This document shows, one piece after another, positions 55,543 to 64,000 of a stretch of 64,000 nt of DNA (position 1 is the first letter of the stretch; each line of letters opens with the position of its first letter). Position numbers and translations under genes: made by a program. The DNA is taken from assembly GCF_003862495.1 (NCBI RefSeq), contig NZ_RRCH01000019.1, forward strand, positions 17,773-81,772, read 5' to 3'. The DNA comes from Halocatena pleomorpha (GTDB lineage Archaea > Halobacteriota > Halobacteria > Halobacteriales > Haloarculaceae). The notes under the pieces were generated by a model. That model saw only the letters and a list, made by a program, of their open reading frames with translations, was not told the origin of the DNA and ran no database searches.

Positions 55543-55731
55543 ATGATCGATCGACTCGGCCGTATCGGAATCGTGGGAGTGGTTGTCGTCATTGCTGGAC
55601 TGGCACTCACAGCACTGGTCAATCCGTTGGTCGCTGGGGGAATCGCGCTCGTACTGGTGGGAACAGCACTCATTGTTCGCGGTGTAGTTGGTTACGCGTT
55701 AGAGGCGATGGGAATGAGTGGAATGGTGTGA
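55543..55731 (+). CDS. Small two-helix membrane protein (DUF7470-like)
   Basis: A 62-residue membrane protein with two hydrophobic helices: RIGIVGVVVVIAGLALTAL and VAGGIALVLVGTALIVRGVVGYAL. It matches the form of DUF7470-type haloarchaeal proteins (family name from memory), role unknown. The ATG at 55543 (MIDRLGRIG) is preferred over one 9 codons upstream. It is convergent with the DUF460 gene, 3 bp away. Confidence 0.65.
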   Translation: MIDRLGRIGIVGVVVVIAGLALTALVNPLVAGGIALVLVGTALIVRGVVGYALEAMGMSGMV

Positions 55732-55734
55732 GAT

Positions 55735-57747
55735 TTAGCCACTGGTCGGTTCACCGCGTTCCGGTTCGTGGTTCGCGCGGTGTTCGCTGATGAGCTTATC
55801 AACGAGTTCCGACTTTTGGGATCGCTTGCGGTCGCGTGCGCGTTTGTGCCATTCCTCGACAGCAGCTGATATCTCCTGTTCGCGCGCGACCGCCAACTCG
55901 TCGATCTCTTGGATGGTCACTGTCTCGGCAGGCGCGATCGGGATATCGTGATCGAACAGCACCTCATCAGCGATGTCGCTCAATCCACCTTCTCGGAGGA
56001 CAAGACGAGGATCACAGTCGGCCAACCGTTGTGCAGTGCTTTTTCCCGCTCCGCTAGCGTCCCGGAGGAGGATCACGTCGTCAGGGATCAGTCCGTACTG
56101 CTCGTCTGCGCGCTTGATCGCCCGCATGGTGAACTGATCGACGGTTTTCACCGGGGTGAGACCCTGTTTCTCCTCGGAGACATCCGCGAAATTAGAGTGA
56201 TCGATCTTCCAGAGCTCTTTGAGCCGTTCGAGTTTGTTATCAAGAGTGTCGATCTCCTCGCTCTGGCGTTCGATCGTCTGTTGGTACTGCTCTGTTTTGC
56301 GCTCAAGCCGGGTGACCGCTTCGTTTTTACGGGCTTTCCGCCGTTCAGCGCGCCGGGCATCGCTCAACTTCCGTTCGTATTCCGCGATGCGATCGTCTTT
56401 CGAGTCGATTGTCTCTTCAAGCGTTTCGATGTGTGATTCAAGCCGCTCGATGCGTTCGTTCAGCCGTTTGATTTCCTTCTCTTCGGGGGATCGCTCAGGA
56501 GAGTCATCGGTCGTGTCCGTCTCCGAAGACTCTTCGTTGTCGGTGAGATCAGCAACGACTGTTTCGACGGATTCCTCACCTGCAACCACCCGCGCGGTAA
56601 CCGTCCCCCGGTCCAGTTGTGCCGGGATCTTCCGGGCGATCCGTTCGAACTGGTCTTCGTGGTCGTCGAACGCAAACAGCGCTGCGGCCATTGCGTCCCG
56701 TTCGTGGTCGTTGTCGTAGCTGTTCTCTCGTGTTCGGTGTTGTTTGCGATCGATGGGGAGATCTCGCTCAGGCGTCCACGCGGCGGCGTCGAAGCTCCGG
56801 CGGATCTTTTCGACTGTTTCAGGGATCGGCGTCACATCGGCGGCCACGACGATCGGCTGCCCGCGCTCGATAATCCATTCGATAACATCGGCGGTGTCGC
56901 CAGTGCGCGTCGAGGACACGTCCAACACGGTGCCCCCGAGTCCAACGATGGCGATACCAGTCGTCGTGCCGGGATCGATTCCCACGAGAACGTGGTCCCG
57001 TCGCTTGGCAAGCGGCTGATACTCGATGCCATCGCGTCGTTCTCGTTCGATTTCGATGCGAACGTCGCCCGATCGCATCCGTGAGACGGGGATCTCTTCG
57101 GGACGGCTCTCAACGGTGAACACTGCCCGGGAGAGACCGCCGTACTTCTCGGTCCGTTCCACATCGAAATCAAGCCCGGCGTCTCGCAGTTCGGATTCGA
57201 CATCCCGAGCAGTGGTTTTGACTGCTCCGTGAATCCGTCGGGTGTACCGGTCCTCACTCCAGCCACCGTTCCCGGTCGATCGGCCGCGGGCGACCTTGAC
57301 GGTCGTCGTATCCGAAAACGCACGCACTTCTTGGCCGACGTTTGCGGCCGCGAGGCGTGCAGCGGCTTCTGCTTCCTTCATCGGCTTTTTCCCGTAGGGA
57401 ACGCCGTGTCTGGAGGCGACCCGAGACAGCGGTTCGGGTCGCTGTGCGCCGGTGACCTGCACCAGTTTCGTCTCAGCTGGTAGCTCACGGAGGAGCTGAA
57501 CGAGGGCGTCTTTGTCTGCCGCCAACTCGTAAGTGTTGTCCGTCGCAACGATGGCTGGCTCCTCGCGGGCAATCAGCCGGCGGAGCTTTCGAAACGACAC
57601 CACATCACGGTCGATCTGTTCGCCGTCGAACGCGACGACAGCATACGAGGGCGCATCACCCCGCACGTCGCCACTCTGGATGTCGACCCCGAACACGACC
57701 GCGTCGAGTGCACTCGCGCGGGTATTCACACCGTTCGCTATGTACAC
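55735..57747 (-). CDS. DUF460 RNase H-fold protein with coiled coil
   Basis: A 670-residue archaeal protein. The N-terminal part has VVFGVDIQSGDVRG and PAIVATDNTYELA. A central RuvC/RNase H-like core is VLVGIDPGTTTGIAIVGLGG, with HERDAMAAALFAF for the closing acidic residue. A long coiled coil spans about 405-520, and the C-terminal domain has TMRAIKRADEQYGLIPDDVILLRDASGAGKSTAQRLAD. The two acidic clusters suggest a nuclease, but activity for DUF460 is not established to my knowledge. It is monocistronic, with a divergent AT-rich region toward the toxin gene. Confidence 0.85.
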   Translation of the reverse strand: MYIANGVNTRASALDAVVFGVDIQSGDVRGDAPSYAVVAFDGEQIDRDVVSFRKLRRLIAREEPAIVATDNTYELAADKDALVQLLRELPAETKLVQVTGAQRPEPLSRVASRHGVPYGKKPMKEAEAAARLAAANVGQEVRAFSDTTTVKVARGRSTGNGGWSEDRYTRRIHGAVKTTARDVESELRDAGLDFDVERTEKYGGLSRAVFTVESRPEEIPVSRMRSGDVRIEIERERRDGIEYQPLAKRRDHVLVGIDPGTTTGIAIVGLGGTVLDVSSTRTGDTADVIEWIIERGQPIVVAADVTPIPETVEKIRRSFDAAAWTPERDLPIDRKQHRTRENSYDNDHERDAMAAALFAFDDHEDQFERIARKIPAQLDRGTVTARVVAGEESVETVVADLTDNEESSETDTTDDSPERSPEEKEIKRLNERIERLESHIETLEETIDSKDDRIAEYERKLSDARRAERRKARKNEAVTRLERKTEQYQQTIERQSEEIDTLDNKLERLKELWKIDHSNFADVSEEKQGLTPVKTVDQFTMRAIKRADEQYGLIPDDVILLRDASGAGKSTAQRLADCDPRLVLREGGLSDIADEVLFDHDIPIAPAETVTIQEIDELAVAREQEISAAVEEWHKRARDRKRSQKSELVDKLISEHRANHEPERGEPTSG

Positions 57748-57970
57748 GGCGGATATAAATCCATGGCGTGGTGCGACAGGGCGGCAAAGTCAGGACGTTT
57801 TGGCAGCTCACTGGTGTCAGACTACTCAGGTATATTCTTATATTTAAAAACATCGTTCGTTTAAACAGATCAGCAGTGATCCCACCTCTTTCAGATAATT
57901 TCTTGTCTTTATCTGTGATCTATACATTAGTTATAAAATATTAAACGGTTGTGAACAGTGTGGATATGGT

Positions 57971-58010
57971 TTCAAGCTGAGCTTGAAGACGTTTAATCAC
58001 AACAATATAA
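57971..58010 (+). promoter_or_regulatory. Palindromic operator plus TATA box before the toxin gene
   Basis: TTCAAGCTGAGCTTGAA (57971-57987) is a perfect 17-bp palindrome. It is followed by a TATA box in CAATATAAAG (58003-58012). The expected start point is near 58033, before the ATG at 58050. The same palindrome, spacing and TATA surroundings occur on the minus strand at 691-733. A dimeric activator or repressor bound here would touch the BRE/TATA region. Confidence 0.75.
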
Positions 58011-58049
58011 AGTTCCCAACAGTCATGGGGTGTGTAGAGAACATCATCT

Positions 58050-59804
58050 ATGCGCCGGGTCCGCCGCCTTGCGATCGTGTTGGTTGCTATCGGTTTAGTG
58101 ATGAGTGCTATCTATGGGACGGGTGCATTTTCGAATTTAACAGCGTCACGCGACGCGAGCGTGAACGTCGCGGGCGATAAAGCTGGTTATCTGGGACTCA
58201 CGCCCGGCGAGAACGGGCAGTACACCACGTACCAGAACGGCCAGCTACAACTCCAATTGAACGGCGCACTGGAAGGCGAAGACGCGCCAGTCGGTCAGGG
58301 GGTTAACCGTGATGCCACGACGGCCATCAATAGCGTCTTCATCATCACCAATCAAGGAACGCAATCAGTTGGTGTCTGGGTAGCAGACACCAGCGATCAC
58401 ATCGATTTCCAGCAGAATGGTGGTAACTCACTCGAAGGGAAGGGCAACGCTGTTGAACTCACATCGGGCGACACCGTTGCCGTCGGGCTTGCTATCGATA
58501 CCACCGACACTGATCAACTCAACACGCAGCTCACTATTCACGCCGGCACCGAAATTACGGGCGACGCAGCAGGAACAGTCGGCAACGGTACCACTGGTCA
58601 GACAGGGAAACACTTCACACCACCGGGAAGCGATTCCGGACGATCAACTGCCAAAACGCCCACCAACGTTGGTGGTGGACAGGCGAAGACCACCAAGAAA
58701 TCAGAAGAGCTGGTGACGATCGCGGGAATCACCCTCCACAAATCGGACAAGACAGCGTTCCAGGATGGGGCGATCTACGGCGATCGGGGGATGCCCGACG
58801 GGAATAATCCCCGGAGCACGTCCTCCTCACCGTTTTATGCGCTCGGACAGCTGGCGGTCGGGTTCGTCCCGGGAGTGGGGAACCTCGCTGACGCGCGCGA
58901 TGCTCACCAGCAAGCCGATAATGGAGAGTTCGTGCAGGCAGTAATCTCTGGGGCCGCTGCGATCCCTGGAGCCGGATCGGTAGCTGATCCTCTCAAAGCC
59001 ACTGGGTTTGCCAAAGACTGGCTGAAATACTTCCCCAGCAAGGGCGACGACATCGCTCCGCTGTTCGCCAAACACGTCGCTCCCCACATGCCTGACTCGC
59101 TGTCTGTGAAACTGCTTGATATCTTCACCGACGGGAAAGCCAGCAAACTCAAAGACAGCGGTAAATCCATCGATGAGATCGTCCAACGGGCGAAAAAAGG
59201 ATCGCTCGATGAGAATCCTAATCAGGGCAAGCGGCTCGTCACTGATGGGGGATCCACGAAGATTCCAGATACTGTTTCGAAGAAAAAACTCAACAGCAAA
59301 TTGGACCAAGCGGGAAAATTTCAGGGATCAAAGTTAGATAAATCCCTCAAACCAGAAGACATTACTAAATTTGGCAAAGACGATAACGGGAATTCGATTT
59401 ACTTGACCGATACGGGAAAATGGAAAAAGTCTGAGACACAAATTCCTGGATGGAGACACATTGTTGAGCGCCATGTACATCCAAAATCTAACCATTATAA
59501 AGACTTTGAATACAATGATGGATATCCCACAAAACCTGCACAGGCAGCTGATGATACCGCAACCCTATACCCAAAAGCGATGGATAAAGAAGAAATTCAA
59601 GATCTCATCATGAAAACAGCAAGAAACGGCGAAGGGAAAAATAAAGACCAATTCACAAGAGTCATAACGCATGATATTCAGAAGAACAGTAAATATAATA
59701 AGAAATATGGTATAGAGGAAATGAAAGTTGTTATCCGGCAAAAAAGTGGACTAGTTAAAACTGCATACCCAACTTCAGGAGGAGTTAAATACAAAAACCT
59801 GTAA
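58050..59804 (+). CDS. Candidate polymorphic toxin: DUF1102-like carrier, pretoxin region and C-terminal nuclease-like tip
   Basis: A 584-residue mosaic. Residues 1-27 are an N-terminal membrane/signal helix. Residues about 35-165 are a beta-rich DUF1102-like surface domain shared with the gene at 1-277. A Gly/Thr/Lys linker follows. A pretoxin-like region at 262-320 (VGFVPGVGNLADARDAH, AAAIPGAGSVADPLKA) is of the type seen in bacterial polymorphic toxins. A lysine-rich linker leads to the tip at about 445-584, with WRHIVERHV (H470, H475) and GLVKTAYP (T571), a pattern that recalls BECR-fold ribonucleases. The DNA becomes AT-rich from about 59300, exactly where the tip begins. The next gene, 8 bp downstream, has immunity-gene properties. 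Domain calls are from pattern memory, not a search. Confidence 0.7.
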   Translation: MRRVRRLAIVLVAIGLVMSAIYGTGAFSNLTASRDASVNVAGDKAGYLGLTPGENGQYTTYQNGQLQLQLNGALEGEDAPVGQGVNRDATTAINSVFIITNQGTQSVGVWVADTSDHIDFQQNGGNSLEGKGNAVELTSGDTVAVGLAIDTTDTDQLNTQLTIHAGTEITGDAAGTVGNGTTGQTGKHFTPPGSDSGRSTAKTPTNVGGGQAKTTKKSEELVTIAGITLHKSDKTAFQDGAIYGDRGMPDGNNPRSTSSSPFYALGQLAVGFVPGVGNLADARDAHQQADNGEFVQAVISGAAAIPGAGSVADPLKATGFAKDWLKYFPSKGDDIAPLFAKHVAPHMPDSLSVKLLDIFTDGKASKLKDSGKSIDEIVQRAKKGSLDENPNQGKRLVTDGGSTKIPDTVSKKKLNSKLDQAGKFQGSKLDKSLKPEDITKFGKDDNGNSIYLTDTGKWKKSETQIPGWRHIVERHVHPKSNHYKDFEYNDGYPTKPAQAADDTATLYPKAMDKEEIQDLIMKTARNGEGKNKDQFTRVITHDIQKNSKYNKKYGIEEMKVVIRQKSGLVKTAYPTSGGVKYKNL

Positions 59805-59812
59805 ACGGGATT

Positions 59813-60415
59813 ATGAGCTTAGATATATCCGTAGGATTCTTATCGCCTCCCGAAAATCCGGCTGACTTTCCCGGGCTTGAAGGAGGGATACGAATAACTG
59901 TCGATAATATTGTACTCACTCGGCGAAAAAATTTCCAATCATACTATGATGAACTATATAATAGTAATGGAAGACAACATGATCATGATCCTGCTGAATA
60001 TCCTGGTCGATGGCTTAATTGGAATCTCGATGCGTTGAAAGATGCCGTTCTTCGATTTCAACAAGGTGAGTTCGACCGATATGAGGAGGTACCGGCAAAA
60101 ATGGAAGACGAGCCAGGCTTTAGTACAATTATATTATCATTTTGCGACGGAGAGCATGTACGCATTGCATACCAGCCAGTTAGTGCTGATATTGGATATC
60201 ATATCCCGGTCAAGTCAACAATTGGCTATTCTATCAATCCGGATGAACTGTGTCATGAACTCGTTGGATGTTATCAAGAATGTATTTGCTACGTCGAAAA
60301 CGCCTACACAGATTGGGACTATGGTGACTTAAGTGAGGAGATCAATGAAATTCAGAGGTGGGCAGACGAACACATTCAGGAGTTACTCGCCGTCATATCT
60401 GATGATAACTGTTAA
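59813..60415 (+). CDS. Candidate immunity protein for the upstream toxin
   Basis: A 200-residue, strongly acidic soluble protein (MSLDISVGFLSPPENPADF to ELLAVISDDNC). There is no signal or membrane segment, consistent with a cytoplasmic inhibitor of a basic toxin tip. It starts 8 bp after the toxin stop and shares its low GC content, so tip and inhibitor were probably acquired together. No family is recognised. The alternative is an unrelated hypothetical gene. Confidence 0.65.
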   Translation: MSLDISVGFLSPPENPADFPGLEGGIRITVDNIVLTRRKNFQSYYDELYNSNGRQHDHDPAEYPGRWLNWNLDALKDAVLRFQQGEFDRYEEVPAKMEDEPGFSTIILSFCDGEHVRIAYQPVSADIGYHIPVKSTIGYSINPDELCHELVGCYQECICYVENAYTDWDYGDLSEEINEIQRWADEHIQELLAVISDDNC

Positions 60416-60533
60416 CAGAGAAGTGTGTTGTTTCGCAACAGAGACGAGTCGATAGAAAGCCACGTGTGGACCGAAACGCTTCTCGAAACGGCTTCGAACA
60501 CCGATCAGTAGATTTTCGCACCACACCCATCCT

Positions 60534-63008
60534 TCACACCGGCTGTGAATCCACGTCGTACCTCGACACCTCACTGTCGGCCGGAGTCGTTCGCTCCTCA
60601 CTCCGTTTTGGGATAAGTCGTCGTTTCGAGTTGTAGACAACCACAAGACTGCTCACCGCCATGGCAGCGGCAGCGATCAGCGGCGTGATGAGTCCGGCGA
60701 TAGCGATCGGGATAGCGACCGCGTTGTACAGTCCGGCCCAAACGAGGTTGTGTTTGATCCGTCGGCGGGTTGCGCTGGCCAGTTCGAAAATCGTCGGAAC
60801 CGACGTCAATCGGTCGTCCATGATGACCGCGTCAGCGGCGTCAATCGCCAGCTCCGTGCCGCTGGCCACGGCGATTCCCAGATCAGCGCTGGCCAACGCG
60901 GGGGCGTCGTTAGTGCCGTCACCAACCATCGTCGTCGTGCCCCGCTCACAGAGCCCGCTAACAATGGCTCGTTTCGATTCCGGACGCACACCAGCAAAGA
61001 CGTGATCAACCGCATCGTGTGCACCGAAGCGCCGCGCCAGCCGTTCGTCGTCACCCGTCAGCACGACGATCTCCCGGTCGTCTTCTGCCAACTCACTCAC
61101 AACCGACTCCCACTCATCGCGCGGTGTGTCATGCACCGTGATAACGCCGCGAACGGTGCCATCCCATCCGACCGCGGTTGGATGGACGCCGGACTGATAC
61201 GCCGTTTCGACGGCGTCCTGTACGGTATCAGGAATCGTCCATTCGTTGGTGTCGAAGGTGTCGGGATGGCCCACAACAACGCGCACGTCGTCGACGAGTG
61301 CAGAGACAGCGCGTTCATCGCGCTCGAACGCACTCACCGACCGATCCGGTGTCGGGGGCGCTTTCTCGTCGATCGCCGCGGCGAGTGGATGGCTCGATCG
61401 GCGTTCGACAGCAGCTGCCCGGGCGAGGATCTCCGAGGACTGCTCACCGATCACAGCAGCAACACTCATTTCGCCCGTGGTGAGCGTGCCTGTCTTGTCG
61501 AACACGACGATGTCCGAATCGTCGATCCGTTCGAGAACAGAGTCGTTGAGGACGAGAACGCTCTCAGAGGAGGCATCACGGCTGCCGGCCGACAGCGCAA
61601 GCGGCGTTGCGATCCCAAGCGAACACGGGCAGGAGATCACCAACACCGACACTCCGATCATCACGGCCGTGCTAACGGAAGCACCACTCAGCAACCATCC
61701 CACGGTGGTACCGGCCGCCAGCAAGAGAACGAGCGGAACGAACACGACTGCAAACCGATTGACAAGCCGCTGCGTTCCCGAGTCACCGCTTTTCGTGTTC
61801 CAGAGGAGTTCAATGAGCCGATCGATCGTGCTGGTTCCGTCCGGACCGACTTCAAGCACCACCGTGCTGTCAGTCAGCACCGACCCACCGAGCACACGGT
61901 CACCGACGGTTTTGGTCTGTGGGATCGACTCGCCCGTAATGAGCGATTCGTCGACGGCGGCCGTCCCCTCAACGATCGTCCCATCGATCGGCACGCGTTC
62001 ACCGGGTTTGACGAGCAACCGATCGCCGGCCGTACACGACTCCACGGAGACCGTCTCGGTGGGTCCATCCTCGGTGAGTCGACGGGCATCAGTCACCCGC
62101 GATTCGGTGAGCGACGAGCGGTCACCGAGTGCCGTTCGTTTAATCCGCGATTCGACGTGATTCCCGACGGTCACGACGACGAGCACCATGACCGCAACGT
62201 CGAAATACGGATGCCGACCGCCCATCACGTACGTCGCTATCGAGTAGAGATAGGCGGCCACGACCGCGATCGAGACGAGCACGTCCATGTTGGGTTGGCC
62301 GACGCGGAGACTCACGTACGCGCCCCGGAAGATCGGATAGCCCAGCCCGAGCACAATGAGCGTGCTCCACACCGCGAGCGGAGCGAACACCATCGACGCC
62401 ATGGTTCCTCCGTAGAGGAAGCTCTCCTGGTAGATCCCGAGGTTCACCGGATAGATGAACAGCAGATACGGGAACATCACCGGCATAGCAAGTATCACCG
62501 AGATGATCGCGCGGTACCGGCCAAACTCGAGTCGATTTCTGAGTGAGCTATCCTCTTCATCGGGAGCACTAGCGTGATAGCCGAGACGACTCACCGCGTC
62601 TGACAGCGATGCTTCCTCGATCGTGTCGGGATCGTACACCAGCCGAACCATTTCGGTCGCGTAGCTCGCTTCCGCCTCGTGGATCCCGTCGGTGTCCGTT
62701 GCGAGCAGTTCGATGAACCCTTCACAAGTTTTACAGTGCATTCCGTCGACCGAACGGTACGCTGTCTCCGCACCGTCTGTATCGGACGGAACGGACGAGT
62801 CGGTCGACTCCGCAGCAACGCGCTCTCTGAGATCGTCGACCGACACTGGAACCGAATCCGCAGCCTCTGCGGTCTCCGCGTCGGTGTCTTCGAGCAGTCG
62901 AGCGATCTCCCGACAGCCTCGACAGCAAAACAACTCCGTTCCGTCCGCGGTTTCCTCGGTGATCGGCTGTCCGGTTATTTGTAGCTCGCAGAGTGAACAG
63001 GTTGACAT
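60534..63008 (-). CDS. Heavy-metal (copper-type) P1B ATPase, CopA/FixI-like
   Basis: An 824-residue cation pump. The N-terminal cysteine domain has CSLC at 4-7 and FCCRGC at 27-32, as in FixI/CcoI-type pumps. The HMA domain has GMHCKTCEGF at about 89-98. Six to eight membrane helices include the metal channel SCPCSLGIATPL (CPC at 460-462). The actuator motif is TGES (358-361), the phosphorylation motif DKTGT (504-508) and the hinge VGDGTNDAPALASADLG. Full length and intact. The SafE-like gene 7 bp upstream on the same strand and the FixI-type N-terminus suggest copper delivery to a haem-copper oxidase as well as export. Confidence 0.93.
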   Translation of the reverse strand: MSTCSLCELQITGQPITEETADGTELFCCRGCREIARLLEDTDAETAEAADSVPVSVDDLRERVAAESTDSSVPSDTDGAETAYRSVDGMHCKTCEGFIELLATDTDGIHEAEASYATEMVRLVYDPDTIEEASLSDAVSRLGYHASAPDEEDSSLRNRLEFGRYRAIISVILAMPVMFPYLLFIYPVNLGIYQESFLYGGTMASMVFAPLAVWSTLIVLGLGYPIFRGAYVSLRVGQPNMDVLVSIAVVAAYLYSIATYVMGGRHPYFDVAVMVLVVVTVGNHVESRIKRTALGDRSSLTESRVTDARRLTEDGPTETVSVESCTAGDRLLVKPGERVPIDGTIVEGTAAVDESLITGESIPQTKTVGDRVLGGSVLTDSTVVLEVGPDGTSTIDRLIELLWNTKSGDSGTQRLVNRFAVVFVPLVLLLAAGTTVGWLLSGASVSTAVMIGVSVLVISCPCSLGIATPLALSAGSRDASSESVLVLNDSVLERIDDSDIVVFDKTGTLTTGEMSVAAVIGEQSSEILARAAAVERRSSHPLAAAIDEKAPPTPDRSVSAFERDERAVSALVDDVRVVVGHPDTFDTNEWTIPDTVQDAVETAYQSGVHPTAVGWDGTVRGVITVHDTPRDEWESVVSELAEDDREIVVLTGDDERLARRFGAHDAVDHVFAGVRPESKRAIVSGLCERGTTTMVGDGTNDAPALASADLGIAVASGTELAIDAADAVIMDDRLTSVPTIFELASATRRRIKHNLVWAGLYNAVAIPIAIAGLITPLIAAAAMAVSSLVVVYNSKRRLIPKRSEERTTPADSEVSRYDVDSQPV

Positions 63009-63015
63009 AATTGGA

Positions 63016-63939
63016 TCAGTGCATCATCGGATTGAGTGGTTGATAGAACGGAATATCCGGCATTGGGAGTTCGATGCCAAAGCGCATGAGACCCATCGTG
63101 AGCAACACGTAGCCCAGCGCCACGAACAACACGCCGAGACCCCGGTGAACGACCTGTCGCTGCCGAGCGCTCACTGATTGAATGAGCGTGCCGTAGAGGA
63201 ACACGGTGGGGATGGTGCCGAGACCGAGCGCACCGAGCGCGAGCGCGCCGTACACCGGTGAGCCTTGTGCGAAGACGTACAGGAACGCGGGATACAGCAA
63301 CATACACGGCAACAGTCCGTGGAGCGCGCCGAGACCGACGATACCGACGCCGTTGACCCACCGATCAATTCGGCTGGAGATGAGCGCGTAACTCCGAGCG
63401 AACAGCGAGCCGATACCAGCTTTCGAAACGACCGCTTCGGCGGATCCTTGCCGGTAGCCACCCAGTCGTGTTGCTCCCATGATAATGATCATGCCACCGA
63501 CGAGTACGCCGACACCGCCCTGTACGGGGGTAATCACCCCTGCGAGGCTGACGGTTTCGTACAGCAGCGCGCCAAGTAGTCCGAATACGAAACCCAGCGC
63601 CGCATAGCCAATCGTTCGTCCGAGGTTGAACAAGGCGTGTTGGCGGACTTCATACGATGTGAGCGCGCCCTCCCACCGGTCATCGGTCTCCATTCGCTCG
63701 GCGTACGTTGTCACGAGCGGGCCACACATGCCGAGACAGTGTGCCCCGCCGAACAACCCGATCGAAAGGAACACGAGCAGATCGTATTCTCCAGCGAACC
63801 CACCGCTTGCCGCGGGAAGCACACCGATCCCCGACGCCAGAGGTTGACCGACGATATCACCAGAACCAGACTGCAACGCGTTCTGGGTAGCAGCCAGAAG
63901 GTGAAGGCTTCCGGCGGCAGCGAGGGATAGCGGGGTCAT
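63016..63939 (-). CDS. SafE/TauE-like membrane protein, likely oxidase biogenesis
   Basis: A 307-residue membrane protein with about seven helices. Its conserved motif LLVFLSIGLFGGAHCLGMCGPLV recurs in the urease-accessory/SafE-type family found beside CcoI-type copper pumps. A second motif, GLGALHGLLPCMLLYPAFLYVFAQG, carries a His-Gly-Leu-Leu-Pro-Cys. Metal-binding Cys/His in the membrane suggest copper handling. It precedes the P-type ATPase by 7 bp as the first gene of that operon. Confidence 0.82.
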   Translation of the reverse strand: MTPLSLAAAGSLHLLAATQNALQSGSGDIVGQPLASGIGVLPAASGGFAGEYDLLVFLSIGLFGGAHCLGMCGPLVTTYAERMETDDRWEGALTSYEVRQHALFNLGRTIGYAALGFVFGLLGALLYETVSLAGVITPVQGGVGVLVGGMIIIMGATRLGGYRQGSAEAVVSKAGIGSLFARSYALISSRIDRWVNGVGIVGLGALHGLLPCMLLYPAFLYVFAQGSPVYGALALGALGLGTIPTVFLYGTLIQSVSARQRQVVHRGLGVLFVALGYVLLTMGLMRFGIELPMPDIPFYQPLNPMMH

Positions 63940-64000
63940 CGACTTTGTGGATGTAGTAGCGAGTCGCCATTACGCGTTGTGGTTCAACACCCACTTTTTT

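Noticed and set aside
60750..62546. 598-codon plus-strand frame opposite the P-type ATPase
   Set aside because: Mirror of a fully motif-supported ATPase gene; Arg/His/Asp-rich shadow composition.
1..64000. CRISPR array or cas genes
   Set aside because: No regularly spaced repeats and no Cas-like motifs were seen on either strand.

Overview
The window is a chromosomal segment of a halophilic archaeon (class Halobacteria). This follows from strongly acidic proteomes in almost every reading frame, a complete-looking archaeal A-type ATP synthase operon, TFB, a doublet archaeal histone, an OB-fold RPA, the archaeal riboflavin kinase/regulator RbkR, aIF1A/RIO1/KH-protein genes, Tat and type IV pilin signals, and TATA-box promoters with short or no leaders. 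No species is assigned. Most of the window is GC-rich core sequence; several islands are clearly AT-richer (about 4.1-4.5 kb, 6.5-7.5 kb, 9.4-11.4 kb, 28.8-29.1 kb, 30.6-30.9 kb, 51.8-52 kb, 59.3-60.4 kb) and hold the accessory material. Layout: 0-0.75 kb is an accessory edge with the start of a secreted DUF1102-type protein, a frameshifted small gene and a palindromic promoter. 0.9-5.7 kb has hemB, a sulfatase-like hydrolase, an acyltransferase, a methyltransferase and DUF2391. 5.8-8.1 kb is an unrecognised two-gene unit (HEAT-like protein plus a large coiled-coil protein). 8.2-11.6 kb has pyrE, small regulators, a stand-alone DUF262/HNH (GmrSD-like) defence gene and a decayed AbrB gene. 11.7-15.5 kb has a PRTase-type regulator with twin palindromes before a purine permease, a glutaredoxin and a glycosyltransferase. 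15.5-19.1 kb is a chromatin/DNA-binding neighbourhood (HDAC-like, histone, RPA) and tRNA-Arg(GCG). 19.2-30.6 kb has a repeat protein with SHOCT tail, ATP-grasp, PUA protein, rbkR-ribB, a phosphodiesterase-VOC-aroA operon, DUF5794, a B3/4 protein and an XRE regulator. 31.3-39.6 kb has tfb, an S10 paralogue, an M20 hydrolase, etfBA, membrane/secreted proteins, a pilin and a quinone-type methyltransferase. 39.7-48.2 kb is atpHIKECFAB, followed by an M48 protease instead of atpD. 49.2-57.7 kb has MaoC, a Tat-exported beta-helix/lectin-like protein, the aIF1A-RIO1-KH translation cluster, an alcohol dehydrogenase, DUF7470 and DUF460. 58.0-60.4 kb is a candidate archaeal polymorphic toxin with its immunity gene. 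60.5-64 kb is a copper-type P-ATPase with a SafE-like protein. The most interesting signal links the two ends of the window: the toxin gene and the partial gene at the left edge share a DUF1102-like N-terminus. The toxin gene and the leftward unit at the left edge also share a 43-bp promoter module (17-bp palindrome, fixed spacing, TATA box). This suggests a co-regulated family of surface-delivered effectors in which the C-terminal toxin tip and immunity gene are swapped; the tip and immunity gene are far AT-richer than the N-terminal carrier.
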